Positions 39,176 through 47,623 of a stretch of DNA of 64,000 nt are shown here, piece after piece. The DNA is taken from contig NZ_JABAGQ010000007.1 of NCBI RefSeq assembly GCF_012844225.1, positions 124,001-188,000 of the forward strand. Reading direction: 5' to 3'. This stretch comes from Rhodococcus sp. 105337. Its GTDB lineage: Bacteria; Actinomycetota; Actinomycetes; Mycobacteriales; Mycobacteriaceae. Position numbers and translations under genes: made by a program. The notes below the pieces were generated by a model that saw only the letters and a list, made by a program, of their open reading frames with translations, was not told where the DNA came from and made no database searches. Every line of letters starts with the position of its first letter. The stretch's first letter is position 1.

Positions 39176-40042
39176 TCAGGTGCGTCGCGCGTCGAGCACG
39201 GCGTCGTACAGTTCCCGCTTCGACACCCTGGTCCCCGCCACCTCGGCGCAGGCTTCCTTCAGTCGCATTCCGTCCGCGACGAGGCGTTCCACCTCGTCGA
39301 CGAGGTCCTCGGGGTCGGTGTGCACGGGCGCGGCGCCTTCGAGCACGACCGTGATCTCACCGCGCGCACCTTCGACGGCCCAGTCGGCCAGTTCCGCCAA
39401 GGTCCCCCGCCGGACTTCCTCGTACGTCTTGGTCAGCTCACGGCAGACCGCCGCGCGCCGTTCCCCGCCCAGCACCTCGACCGCGTCGGCCAGACATGCG
39501 GCAAGCCGGTGCGGCGCCTCGAAGAAGACCACGGCACGGGCTTCGGTGGCGAGGGAGGCCAGCCAGGCACGGCGTTGTCCTGGTTTACGCGGTGGGAAGC
39601 CGTCGAAGCAGAACCGTTCGACCGGCAGCCCCGACAGTGCGAGCGCTGTCGTCACCGCGGACGGGCCCGGCAGGCACGTGACCGGCAGGCCCGCCTCGAC
39701 GCAGGCCGCCACGAGCCGGTATCCGGGGTCGCTGACCGACGGCATGCCGGCATCGGTGACCAGAAGCACCGTCAGACCGGCTTCCACATCCGCGACCAGG
39801 CCCGGCAGTCGCGACACCTCGACCTGGTCGTAGAAACTGACCACCCGGCCCGTGATGGCGACACCGAGCGCGGCGGCAAGGGAACGGGTGCGGCGTGTGT
39901 CCTCGGCCGCGATGACGTCGGCGGTACCGAGGGCGTCGCAGAGTCGTTTCGATGCGTCCCCGATCTGGCCCATCGGTGTGGCTGCCAGCACGAGTCGTCC
40001 CTGTCCGGAGCTCTCGGCCTTCGCCGGATTTACTGCCTGCAT
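39176..40042 (-). CDS. rsmI: 16S rRNA (cytidine(1402)-2'-O)-methyltransferase RsmI
   Basis: RsmI 2'-O-methylates C1402 in the ribosomal P site. The 288-residue protein is a tetrapyrrole-methylase-fold enzyme: LVLAATPMGQIGDASKRLCDAL, DVIAAEDTRRTRSLA, VLLVTDAGMPSVSDPGYRLV, CLPGPSAVTTALALSGLPVERFCFDGFPPRK, and a C-terminal RsmI HTH (KEACAEVAGTRVSKRELYDAVL). The ATG at 40042 is divergent from pmt with a 23-base gap, the same arrangement as in mycobacteria (Rv1003/Rv1002c). Confidence 0.95.
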   Translation of the reverse strand: MQAVNPAKAESSGQGRLVLAATPMGQIGDASKRLCDALGTADVIAAEDTRRTRSLAAALGVAITGRVVSFYDQVEVSRLPGLVADVEAGLTVLLVTDAGMPSVSDPGYRLVAACVEAGLPVTCLPGPSAVTTALALSGLPVERFCFDGFPPRKPGQRRAWLASLATEARAVVFFEAPHRLAACLADAVEVLGGERRAAVCRELTKTYEEVRRGTLAELADWAVEGARGEITVVLEGAAPVHTDPEDLVDEVERLVADGMRLKEACAEVAGTRVSKRELYDAVLDARRT

Positions 40043-40053
40043 GGGGTTCAGCC

Positions 40054-40059
40054 TACGAT
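40054..40059 (+). promoter_or_regulatory. Minus-10 element of a probable leaderless pmt mRNA
   Basis: TACGAT (TANNNT) ends 6 bases before the GTG at 40066 with no ribosome-binding site between, so transcription should start at the start codon. Confidence 0.55.
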
Positions 40060-40065
40060 CGGGAC

Positions 40066-41619
40066 GTGACCGTGACGGACCACCGCCCTTCCCCGGCCCC
40101 GGACCGTCGCCTCCTCAGCCCCGGGCCGCTCGTCCCGCCACCCGACCCCGGACCCACCGACCGGGCACGCGGATGGATAGTCACGGCGTTCGTCACCGCG
40201 CTCGCGGCGATCACCCGGTTCACCATGCTCCACTACCCGACCGACGCGAAGACACCCGTCTTCGACGAGAAGCATTACGCGCCGCAGGGGTGGCAGGTGC
40301 TCACCGGCGGGTGGATCGAAGACAACCCCGGTTACGGCCTGGTGGTGCATCCCCCGGTCGGAAAACAGCTGATCGCGGTGGGCGAAGCGCTGTTCGGCTA
40401 CAACGGGTGGGGCTGGCGTTTCTCGTCGGCGGTCGCCGGTGTGGTGCTCGTCCTGCTGGTGGTGCGCATCGTGCGCCGCATGACCCGCTCGACGATGCTC
40501 GGCGGTGTCGCGGGGCTGCTCCTGGTCGTCGACGGCGTCACGTTCGTGTCGTCACGACTGGGAATGCTCGACATCTTCCAGGCGGTGTTCGTCGTCGCCG
40601 CGTTCGGTTGCCTGGTCGTCGATCGCGACGACATCCGGGCCCGCATCAGACGCGTGCAGGCGGAGGGCCGGATCGGCGACAGCGCGTGGGGACCTCGGTT
40701 CGGTGTGCGGTGGTGGCGGTTCGGGGCCGGCGTGATGCTGGGGCTCGCGATCGGCACCAAATGGTCCGGCCTGTACTTCATCGCGTTCTTCGGACTGATG
40801 TCCGTGGCGTTCGACCTTGCCGCACGCCGTTCCTACGGGGTGCGCCGTCCCTGGATCGGGACGACGCTGCGCGACATCCCGCCCGCTCTGTACGCGCTGG
40901 TGGTGGTGCCCCTGCTCGTGTACCTGTCGACCTACTGGTCGTGGTTCGCGAGCGAAACCGGCGTCGACCGGCACGCGGTCGGCAACCAGATCGGCCACGA
41001 CAGCGCGTTCTGGTTCGTACCCGACGCGGTGCGGTCGCTGTGGTACTACAGCGCGAACGTTCTCCAGTTCCACTCCGGCCTCACGAATTCGGCGGGCAAC
41101 CAGCATCCGTGGGAGTCGAAGCCGTGGACGTGGCCGATGGGCCTGCGTCCGATGCTGTACTACTTCGCCGACGGTGAGAACGTCTCCGGCTGCGGTGCCG
41201 AGCAGTGCGTCAAAGCGGTGATGCTGATCGGTACCCCGGCGTTGTGGTGGGTGTCGCTGCCCGTTCTCGGCTGGGGACTGTGGCAGATGTTCATCCGCCG
41301 CGACTGGCGCTGGGCAGCCGTCCTCACCGGGTACGGCGCCGGGCTGCTGCCGTGGTTCGCCTCGCTCGACCGTCAGATGTACTACTTCTACGCGGTCCCG
41401 ATGGCGCCCTTCCTCGCGATGGCGGTGGCTCTCACCCTCGGCGACATCCTCGGGGGCCGGCACGCCTCACCGAAACGGCGCACCCTCGGCCTGCTGGCGG
41501 TGTGCCTCTACCTCGGGTTGGTGGTCGCGAACTTCGTGTGGTTGTGGCCCATCCTCACGGCGGTGCCCATCTCGATCGAGCAATGGAACTCCCAGCTGTG
41601 GTTGCCCAGCTGGCGCTGA
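40066..41619 (+). CDS. pmt: Dolichyl-phosphate-mannose-protein mannosyltransferase (Pmt)
   Basis: An actinobacterial protein O-mannosyltransferase that transfers mannose from polyprenyl-phosphate-mannose to secreted proteins during Sec export. The 517-residue membrane protein starts after a Pro-rich tail with a GT-C fold: the first loop has TDAKTPVFDEKHYAPQGWQ (the catalytic acidic residues), then VVHPPVGKQLIAVGEALFGYNGWGWR, and about ten hydrophobic helices, ending FASLDRQMYYFYAVPMAPFLA and ISIEQWNSQLWLPSW. The GTG at 40066 is probably leaderless; a second GTG at 40072 is possible. Divergent from rsmI and convergent with the next gene (6-base gap). Confidence 0.93.
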   Translation: MTVTDHRPSPAPDRRLLSPGPLVPPPDPGPTDRARGWIVTAFVTALAAITRFTMLHYPTDAKTPVFDEKHYAPQGWQVLTGGWIEDNPGYGLVVHPPVGKQLIAVGEALFGYNGWGWRFSSAVAGVVLVLLVVRIVRRMTRSTMLGGVAGLLLVVDGVTFVSSRLGMLDIFQAVFVVAAFGCLVVDRDDIRARIRRVQAEGRIGDSAWGPRFGVRWWRFGAGVMLGLAIGTKWSGLYFIAFFGLMSVAFDLAARRSYGVRRPWIGTTLRDIPPALYALVVVPLLVYLSTYWSWFASETGVDRHAVGNQIGHDSAFWFVPDAVRSLWYYSANVLQFHSGLTNSAGNQHPWESKPWTWPMGLRPMLYYFADGENVSGCGAEQCVKAVMLIGTPALWWVSLPVLGWGLWQMFIRRDWRWAAVLTGYGAGLLPWFASLDRQMYYFYAVPMAPFLAMAVALTLGDILGGRHASPKRRTLGLLAVCLYLGLVVANFVWLWPILTAVPISIEQWNSQLWLPSWR

Positions 41620-41625
41620 CCGGGA

Positions 41626-42435
41626 TCATGACGGTGGTTCGTCCAGGACCGTCTCTTCGATGTCGGGATCGATGACATCGGGCTCCATGAGGTCGGGGTC
41701 CATGAGGTCCGAGTCCACCTCGCCGATGTAACGCATCCCGTCGAATCGGCGCGCGAACCGCGCATCCACGGTGCCGAGGAAGACCTTCAGCATTTCGAGA
41801 AGGTCGTTCAGATGACGGGGAACGAACGGATCGCCGAGCATGTCGACCGTCGCGACCAGCCGATCCTCCACCAGCACCACCTTGATGTGAGGCCAGTCCC
41901 GGTTGAGATCGACGAGGGCGTCGGCCGCACCGGACCGTTCGGCGATACCGTGCAGCAGCGGCGCCCACAACTGGACGCGGTGCGCGGGACGGTCGACGAC
42001 GACGAACACGGCGTGCGAGTCGAGGACGAGCACGAAGTCACCGTCGGCGTCCACCGGCGCCGGGCGGCCCAGACGACGAGACAACGTGTCCTTCACCCGG
42101 TCGCGCAGGGCGCCGTCGGCGAGCGCGTCATCAGTGTGCAGGAAGATCGGATGCACCACGTTGCGGTGGCCTCGCAGCACGGACACGACGTGACGAGCGA
42201 GTTCGTCGGCGTGTGCCACCGAGCGAGTGACGGTATCGGCACCGGCGACAGCGACCTGCACACGACCGTCGGGCATCGGCTGGATCCGCGCGTAGGTCGC
42301 CGGTCCGTGCGCGGTGTCCATGCTGATTCCGATGGACCCGGTGCCGGCCAGAGCAACTATGCGGTCGGCCAGGTTCTCACCGAACCGGTTCCAGTCCCGG
42401 TCCAGGACCTCATCGAAACGGTCGTTCTCGGTCAC
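41626..42435 (-). CDS. YbjN/CesT-chaperone-fold-like protein, unknown function
   Basis: A 269-residue soluble protein. Two alpha/beta units are visible: residues ~1-110 (DEVLDRDWNRFGENLADRIVAL, ARIQPMPDGRVQVAVAG) and ~125-235 (FVLVLDSHAVFVVVDR...WAPLLHGIAERSGAADALVDLNRDWPHIKVVLVEDRLVATVDMLGDPFVPRHLNDLLEML), the second resembling the YbjN/type III secretion chaperone-like fold common in actinobacteria. An acidic C-terminal tail repeats MDPD/MEPD/IDPD. The GTG at 42435 has GAGGAG 5 bases upstream. Convergent with pmt. No enzymatic motif is evident. Confidence 0.72.
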   Translation of the reverse strand: MTENDRFDEVLDRDWNRFGENLADRIVALAGTGSIGISMDTAHGPATYARIQPMPDGRVQVAVAGADTVTRSVAHADELARHVVSVLRGHRNVVHPIFLHTDDALADGALRDRVKDTLSRRLGRPAPVDADGDFVLVLDSHAVFVVVDRPAHRVQLWAPLLHGIAERSGAADALVDLNRDWPHIKVVLVEDRLVATVDMLGDPFVPRHLNDLLEMLKVFLGTVDARFARRFDGMRYIGEVDSDLMDPDLMEPDVIDPDIEETVLDEPPS

Positions 42436-42531
42436 GCGCACTCCTCTCGAAGAGCAAAGGCGGGCAGCGGTCACGGTACTGCGGGTCACGGACATGCCCG
42501 TGCAGGCGCGCGGATGATCTTGCAACTCGTT

Positions 42532-42559
42532 ACTGCCGTCCGGTGCGCGGGACGGCAGT
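42532..42559 (-). terminator. Hairpin downstream of the BCCT gene
   Basis: ACTGCCGTCC and GGACGGCAGT form a perfect 10-bp stem around an 8-base loop, 20 bases after the BCCT stop on the minus strand. No T-run. Confidence 0.6.
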
Positions 42560-42579
42560 CGTTGTTCGGGGCGGAGCAG

Positions 42580-44184
42580 TCAGTCGATCTGGCGCAACGT
42601 GTGCCGTCGCGCCCGTTCACCCACGATGAGCGGATCGGTGGACAGGTCGCGATACAGGCACACGCACAAACCGATCATGACCACCACGAACGGCACCGCC
42701 GCGATGATGGTCATCGTCTGGAGGGCGTTGAGAGCATCGGCGCCTCCGGTCCACAGCAGCAGCGCCGCGACGGCACCGGTGAGTGCACCCCAGAAGGCGA
42801 CTATCCAGGGACTCGGCCGCAAGGTGCCGCGTTGGGTGAGACTTCCCATCACCATCGACGCCGCGTCCGCGCCGGAGACGAAGAAGATGGACACGAGCAC
42901 CATGACGACGACGGTGGAGACACCGACCAGCGGAAGGTTGCCGAGCATGCCGAACAACTGTCCTTCCACGTTCTCCGCTCCCGCGACGTCGAGTCCGTCC
43001 TCCTGCTGACTGATCGCCGCGCCTCCGAAGACCGCGAACCACAGCAGACTCACGACGCTCGGGACGAGCATCACCCCGACGACGAATTCGCGGATGGTCC
43101 GGCCGCGGCTGATGCGGGCGAGGAACATCCCGACGAAGGGCGCCCACGACACCCACCACGCCCAATAGAAGATCGTCCAGCTCGACAGCCACTCCCCGGC
43201 CGGGCCGTTGGATGCGGCGGTCCGGGCCGACATCTGGGCGAAGTCTGCCGCATACGCCCCGAGGGTCGTCGGGATCAGATTGAGGATGAACACGGTCGGC
43301 CCGAACACGAAGACGAACAGCGCGAGGACGACCGCGAGGACCATGTTGATGTTCGACAACCACTGGATGCCCTTGGCGACTCCGGATACCGCCGAGGCGA
43401 TGAAGGCCAGGGTCAGGATCGCGACGATCCCGACGAGCAGGGCAACGCCGGCCGTCTCGAGCCAGCCGGTGACCTCGAACCCCGACCCGATCTGCAACGC
43501 GCCGAGACCGAGCGACGCCGCGGTACCGAAAAGGGTCGCGTACAGGGCGAGGATGTCGATGAATTTCCCGAGCGGACCTTCCGCGCGATGACCCAGAAGA
43601 GGAATGAACGCAGCACTGATCAGCTGCTTGCGACCTCTCCGGAACGTTCCGTATGCGATGGCCAGCCCGACCACCGCATAGATCGCCCACGGGTGCAGGC
43701 CCCAGTGGAACATCGAGGTCGCCATTGCGGTGCCGGTGCCACCGACGGTGCCCGGTGGCTCGTCGATGTAGTGGCTCAGTGGCTCACCGACGCCGAAGAA
43801 CATCAAGCCGATGCCCATGCCCGCACTGAACATCATGGCGATCCAGCTGACGGTGCGGAACTCGGGCGTCTCCCCGTCTTTGCCGAGGGGAATCCGGCCG
43901 TACTTGCTGAGCGCGAGCCACAGGACGAAGAACACGAACCCGCTCGCCGCGAGCACGAACAGCCAGCCCAGCTCGACGACGATCCAGTCGAGGGTGTTGC
44001 CGGTGATCGTGTCGAAGCTCTCGGTGTCCAGCAACCCCCACAGCACAATGGCCACTACCAGGCCGGCGGCGACTCCGAATATGACGCGGTCGGTTCGCGG
44101 CCGATCTCGGACCTCGGCAGAGGAAGTACCGACGCCCGGGTCCGGGGATTCTTCGGACACGCGCCGGTCGTGACGCAGACTCAT
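42580..44184 (-). CDS. BCCT family betaine/carnitine/choline transporter
   Basis: A 534-residue, 12-helix secondary transporter for quaternary-ammonium osmolytes such as glycine betaine. It has family segments FSAGMGIGLMFFGVGEPLSHY (sodium/substrate helix with the Gly-rich stretch), MFHWGLHPWAIYAVVGLAIAY, and the signature SWTIFYWAWWVSWAPFVGMFLARISRGRTIREF containing the aromatic-box tryptophans. The ATG at 44184 begins with a ~30-residue cytosolic tail; the C-terminal tail is short. A GntR regulator and a mechanosensitive channel gene lie upstream on the same strand, pointing to an osmotic-stress group. Confidence 0.94.
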   Translation of the reverse strand: MSLRHDRRVSEESPDPGVGTSSAEVRDRPRTDRVIFGVAAGLVVAIVLWGLLDTESFDTITGNTLDWIVVELGWLFVLAASGFVFFVLWLALSKYGRIPLGKDGETPEFRTVSWIAMMFSAGMGIGLMFFGVGEPLSHYIDEPPGTVGGTGTAMATSMFHWGLHPWAIYAVVGLAIAYGTFRRGRKQLISAAFIPLLGHRAEGPLGKFIDILALYATLFGTAASLGLGALQIGSGFEVTGWLETAGVALLVGIVAILTLAFIASAVSGVAKGIQWLSNINMVLAVVLALFVFVFGPTVFILNLIPTTLGAYAADFAQMSARTAASNGPAGEWLSSWTIFYWAWWVSWAPFVGMFLARISRGRTIREFVVGVMLVPSVVSLLWFAVFGGAAISQQEDGLDVAGAENVEGQLFGMLGNLPLVGVSTVVVMVLVSIFFVSGADAASMVMGSLTQRGTLRPSPWIVAFWGALTGAVAALLLWTGGADALNALQTMTIIAAVPFVVVMIGLCVCLYRDLSTDPLIVGERARRHTLRQID

Positions 44185-44314
44185 TCGTCAAACCTTGCAA
44201 TGTCCGCCGGGTTACGAGGCCTCTTTCGAAGAACTGTTCGGTACCGCAACACTCGAAACACGCTGACCAGGCACTTCTGCCGGGGTTTACCAACCCGACA
44301 TCACGAAAGAAACG

Positions 44315-44677
44315 TCAGCCGGCGCGGAGCGCTGCGTGTACCAGCGCCAGGACTTCTTCGTCGGACACCCCGAGCGCACGGACGGTGGCCACGTATTCAC
44401 TCGTCGCGCGCTGGGCTCCGATACGCGTGGGGTCTCCGTTCGCCGCGACGAATGTGCCGCCCCGGCCCTTCGTCTCCAGTACGCCGGATTGCTCGAGTTC
44501 ACGGTAGGTCTTCGCCACCGTATTGGGCGCGATCCCGAGGGTCTCTGCGAAGCCGCGAACGGTGGGCAATTTCGTGCCGGAGATGAGGTCGCCGCGGTGA
44601 ACGAGCTCGACGATCTGTCGGCGCAGTTGCTCGAAGGGCGGGACCGCCGAGTCGTGGTCGATGACGATATCGAGCAT
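44315..44677 (-). CDS. GntR-family regulator (YtrA-like, short)
   Basis: A 120-residue regulator: an N-terminal GntR winged helix (VPPFEQLRRQIVELVHRGDLISGTKLPTVRGFAETLGIAPNTVAKTYRELEQSGVLETKGRGGTFVA, residues ~12-78) and a short helical C-terminus typical of the YtrA subgroup. YtrA-type regulators usually control an adjacent transporter. Here the BCCT gene starts 130 bases downstream and mscL lies 48 bases upstream, both minus strand. ATG at 44677. Confidence 0.88.
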   Translation of the reverse strand: MLDIVIDHDSAVPPFEQLRRQIVELVHRGDLISGTKLPTVRGFAETLGIAPNTVAKTYRELEQSGVLETKGRGGTFVAANGDPTRIGAQRATSEYVATVRALGVSDEEVLALVHAALRAG

Positions 44678-44725
44678 CTTGGCAGGTTAGCAGCGCTTCC
44701 CTGCCGTCACGGCCACAACGGAAAG

Positions 44726-45193
44726 CTAACCGGCGTTCACCCTCGTAGCGCCCCTCGGCGACGTGTTGCCGTCCTGCTCGAGCGAATCGTCACCACCCTG
44801 CCTGTACGTGCCCGTCTCGAGCAGGTCGCGGATCTGGATCAGCAGATCCGTCTCGCTCAGGGGTTCGTCCTCGGGTTCCTTGTCCGGCGCGAAGCGGGCC
44901 TTGGCAAGGTTGACCGGAAGAATCAGGACGAAGTACACGACCGCGGCGATGATGAAGAAGTTGATCCCCGCCGCGATCACCGCACCGATGTCGATGAAGG
45001 TGGCGTCGTTCGACGCGATGACCCGGAACCCGAAACCCATCTCGTTGTCGCCACCGACCGCTGCGATGAGCGGGTTGATGATGTTCGAGGTGAATGCGGT
45101 CACGATCGCGGTGAACGCGGCGCCCACCACCACCGCGACGGCGAGTTCGATGACGTTTCCGCGGAGCAGAAAGTCCTTGAAGCCTTTGAGCAT
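44726..45193 (-). CDS. mscL: Large-conductance mechanosensitive channel MscL (copy 1)
   Basis: MscL opens under membrane tension to release solutes on hypo-osmotic shock. The 155-residue protein starts with the amphipathic MLKGFKDFLLRGNVIELAVAVVVG, has TM1 (AVAVVVGAAFTAIVTAFTSNII), a periplasmic loop, TM2 (GAVIAAGINFFIIAAVVYFVLIL) and a cytoplasmic helix (DLLIQIRDLLE), with an extended acidic tail. Ends 48 bases before the GntR gene, so it may share a transcript with GntR and BCCT. A second copy lies at 59552. Confidence 0.95.
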   Translation of the reverse strand: MLKGFKDFLLRGNVIELAVAVVVGAAFTAIVTAFTSNIINPLIAAVGGDNEMGFGFRVIASNDATFIDIGAVIAAGINFFIIAAVVYFVLILPVNLAKARFAPDKEPEDEPLSETDLLIQIRDLLETGTYRQGGDDSLEQDGNTSPRGATRVNAG

Positions 45194-45316
45194 GTGTCCC
45201 GCACGCCTTTCCGATGATCCCGTGTGGACGGGAGTGACCGCGGAATCGTAGAGCGCCGTGGCGACGGTCCCCAAACCGGCAGCTCCCGCGGACGGCCGGC
45301 AGTGCAGAATCGAGCC

Positions 45317-45664
45317 ATGGCAACCCACGCGACGATCTATCACAATCCCCGGTGCAGCACGTCCCGGAACACCTTGAAGCTGTTGCAGGAATCGGGCATC
45401 GAGCCCACTGTGGTGAAGTACCTGGACACTCCGCCCTCACGCGAGGAACTGACGACGCTGCTCGCCGACGCCGGACTGAAGCCCAGCGAAGCGATCCGCT
45501 CCAAGGAAGCGCTGTACAAGGAACTCGGCCTCGCCGGCTCGAGCGAGGACGACCTGCTCACGGCGATGGTGGAGAATCCGATCCTCATCGAGCGGCCGCT
45601 GGTGGTCACCGACAAGGGCACCGTTCTGGCCCGCCCGGTGGACCGGGTACGCGACATCATCTGA
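45317..45664 (+). CDS. arsC: Arsenate reductase (glutaredoxin type, ArsC/YffB family)
   Basis: A 115-residue ArsC-fold protein: TIYHNPRCSTSRNTLKLL with the active-site Cys13, SKEALYKELGL, and the C-terminal IERPLVVTDKGTVLARPVDRVRDII. Arginines of the arsenate pocket lie in the IERPLVV segment. This type uses glutathione/glutaredoxin in enterics; in actinobacteria the reductant may be mycothiol, which is inference. No ars operon surrounds it. ATG at 45317; divergent from mscL, convergent with arcA (27-base gap). Confidence 0.88.
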   Translation: MATHATIYHNPRCSTSRNTLKLLQESGIEPTVVKYLDTPPSREELTTLLADAGLKPSEAIRSKEALYKELGLAGSSEDDLLTAMVENPILIERPLVVTDKGTVLARPVDRVRDII

Positions 45665-45691
45665 CGAGACGGCCGACGGCCGGCACGGGAA

Positions 45692-46906
45692 CTACGCGGG
45701 GGCTCGCGACAGCGGGCACGACATGCATCGCGGGCCGCCGCGGCCGGATCCCAGCTCCGACCCGGCGATCCGCAGCACTTCGATGCCGGAATCCTCGAGC
45801 CGGGTGTTCGTCTCGACATTGCGTTCGTAGGCGACGACCACTCCCGGCGCCACGGCGAGGGTGTTGTTCCCGTCGTCCCACTGCTCGCGCTCGGCCACCA
45901 CGGCGTCCAGACCGGTGTCGATCACCCGGATCTTCTCGATCCCCATCGCGTCGGCCGCAGCCTCGAGGAACGGCCGGGCGCCCGATATCCGGACTCCACC
46001 GTCGCCTGTGCTGCGAATCGTGAATGCCTGCAGAGATTCCCGAATCGCCGGATACATGACCACCGCGTCGACATCGACCATCGTGCACACGGTGTCGAGG
46101 TGCATCGACGCGCGCTGCTGCGCGATCGGCACCGCGAGCACAGTGTGCGCAATTCCGTCTTCGAAGGCGCTGCGCGCGAGAGCTTCCGCCCCCGCAGGGC
46201 TGGTGCGTTCCCCCACGCCCACGGCGATGACACCGGGTGCCGGTAACAGCACGTCCCCACCCTCGACCGGAGCGGTGTGCGATTCGTAGGCGCGGCGCAC
46301 ACCGAGGAATTTCGGATGGAACGCGTAGATGAGATCGGTGAGATTCGTTTCCCGTCGCCTCGCGGGCAGCGCGAGCGACGGGATTGCGACGCGCGGGCCG
46401 ATCCAGAACGACGAATCGCGCGTGAAGAGCAGGTTGGGCAGCGGCTCGATCGCGAAGTCGGCGCCGTGATGCATCATCCGCACCAGCGACGGCGCGACGT
46501 CCATGCCTTCGGCGGGAAGCTCGTCGAACGTCATGCCGGCGATGAGTATCCGGGCGAGGTCCGGGGCCGGTACCCCTCGCAGATGCCCCGCGAGTTCTTC
46601 CGCCAGTGGGTGCCCGAGACGACGCGGGTCGACGGCACTGGAAATACTCTGGACCCGCGCGGCCCCGCTCACCTCGAGGGTCTCGGTGAGGAGGTCGGCC
46701 AGCAGCAGGACCTCGACACCGCGACTACGCAACAGTTCGGCGAATGCGTCGTGTTCTTCCTGCGCACGTGCCACCCACGGGAGGGCATCGAACAACAGCT
46801 GGTCATTGTTGCGAGGTGTGAGCCGCTCGAGTTCCGCGCCGGGCCGGTGCAACATCACCGCCCGGAGCGCACCGACTTCGGAATCGACACCCCACGGAGC
46901 ATTCAT
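45692..46906 (-). CDS. arcA: Arginine deiminase
   Basis: ArcA hydrolyses arginine to citrulline and ammonia. The 404-residue guanidine-modifying-fold enzyme has [69 protein letters not shown] (catalytic His) and the C-terminal [13 protein letters not shown], where the catalytic Cys lies. The ATG at 46906 is the start. No arcB or arcC is adjacent, so it may serve acid or nitrogen metabolism alone, as in mycobacteria (Rv1001). Confidence 0.94.
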   Translation of the reverse strand: MNAPWGVDSEVGALRAVMLHRPGAELERLTPRNNDQLLFDALPWVARAQEEHDAFAELLRSRGVEVLLLADLLTETLEVSGAARVQSISSAVDPRRLGHPLAEELAGHLRGVPAPDLARILIAGMTFDELPAEGMDVAPSLVRMMHHGADFAIEPLPNLLFTRDSSFWIGPRVAIPSLALPARRRETNLTDLIYAFHPKFLGVRRAYESHTAPVEGGDVLLPAPGVIAVGVGERTSPAGAEALARSAFEDGIAHTVLAVPIAQQRASMHLDTVCTMVDVDAVVMYPAIRESLQAFTIRSTGDGGVRISGARPFLEAAADAMGIEKIRVIDTGLDAVVAEREQWDDGNNTLAVAPGVVVAYERNVETNTRLEDSGIEVLRIAGSELGSGRGGPRCMSCPLSRAPA

Positions 46907-46992
46907 GCTCCGAATCTAGCGAGTGCGGGCGGGTTCGGCTCGGCCGGTGAGAGGATCACACGAACGTGTCGTCGCAAGCAGGAGGCCAGCCC

Positions 46993-47478
46993 GTGTCAGA
47001 GTCCGCGTCCCCAGACTCCCCCGATCCGCTGGGTGAACTGGCACCGTTCGCCGGTCGGTGGACCGGTGCGGGGGAAGGCCACTACCCCACCGTCGACGAC
47101 TTCGCCTACGTGGAGACGATCGAGCTGAATCCGTTGCCCGGCAAGCCTTTTCTGATGTATGTCAGCCGCACGAAACATCGCGACGACGGACGTCCGCTGC
47201 ACACCGAAAACGGCTACCTCCGGCGGTCGGGCGGCGACATCGAGTTTCTCGTCTCGCAGCCCACAGGCTTCGTCGAAATCCAGCGTTCTCAGCTGTCACA
47301 CGGGGTGCTCGACTTCACACCGGTGGTGTTCGAGCGGTCACCGGATGCGAAACCCGTCCGAGAGCTCAGGCGGAGGTTCGTACTCGACGGAGACACGCTG
47401 CGGTACGACCTCTGGATGGCACACGCCGACACTCCCCTCACCCACCATCTGCGCGCCGAGCTGCGGCGCGAGGGGTGA
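46993..47478 (+). CDS. Nitrobindin-type haem-binding beta-barrel protein (peroxynitrite isomerase family)
   Basis: A 161-residue ten-stranded beta-barrel of the nitrobindin family, which binds ferric haem and isomerises peroxynitrite to nitrate. The diagnostic GxWxGxGxGxYP motif is GRWTGAGEGHYP at residues 21-32. Near the C-terminus LTHHLRAELRRE supplies the likely haem-ligand histidine. The GTG at 46993 has GCAGGAGG 7 bases upstream. Its 3' part (from 47153) is duplicated at 51277, on the far side of the TcmP island; this is the intact copy. Confidence 0.9.
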   Translation: MSESASPDSPDPLGELAPFAGRWTGAGEGHYPTVDDFAYVETIELNPLPGKPFLMYVSRTKHRDDGRPLHTENGYLRRSGGDIEFLVSQPTGFVEIQRSQLSHGVLDFTPVVFERSPDAKPVRELRRRFVLDGDTLRYDLWMAHADTPLTHHLRAELRREG

Positions 47479-47509
47479 CGACCCGCCGGAAGTAGTCGTC
47501 GGACACCTG
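47153..47509. repeat. Left copy of the duplication flanking the island
   Basis: Bases 47153-47238 and 47392-47509 match 51277-51362 and 51360-51477 almost exactly, in direct orientation. It covers the 3' half of nitrobindin and the tail of a truncated SDR gene, whose antisense reads QVSDDYFRRV against the intact QAANDYFRRV. Confidence 0.85.
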
Positions 47510-47623
47510 TGATTCTCAGCGTGACGCCGCGCCGGCGTTCGAGCGACCAGAAACAGTTCAGCAATCGCGTCGTGGCCGACAACCTCGGTTTAGAAGAGAG
47601 TTGTGATTGGATTTGTCCTTTCA

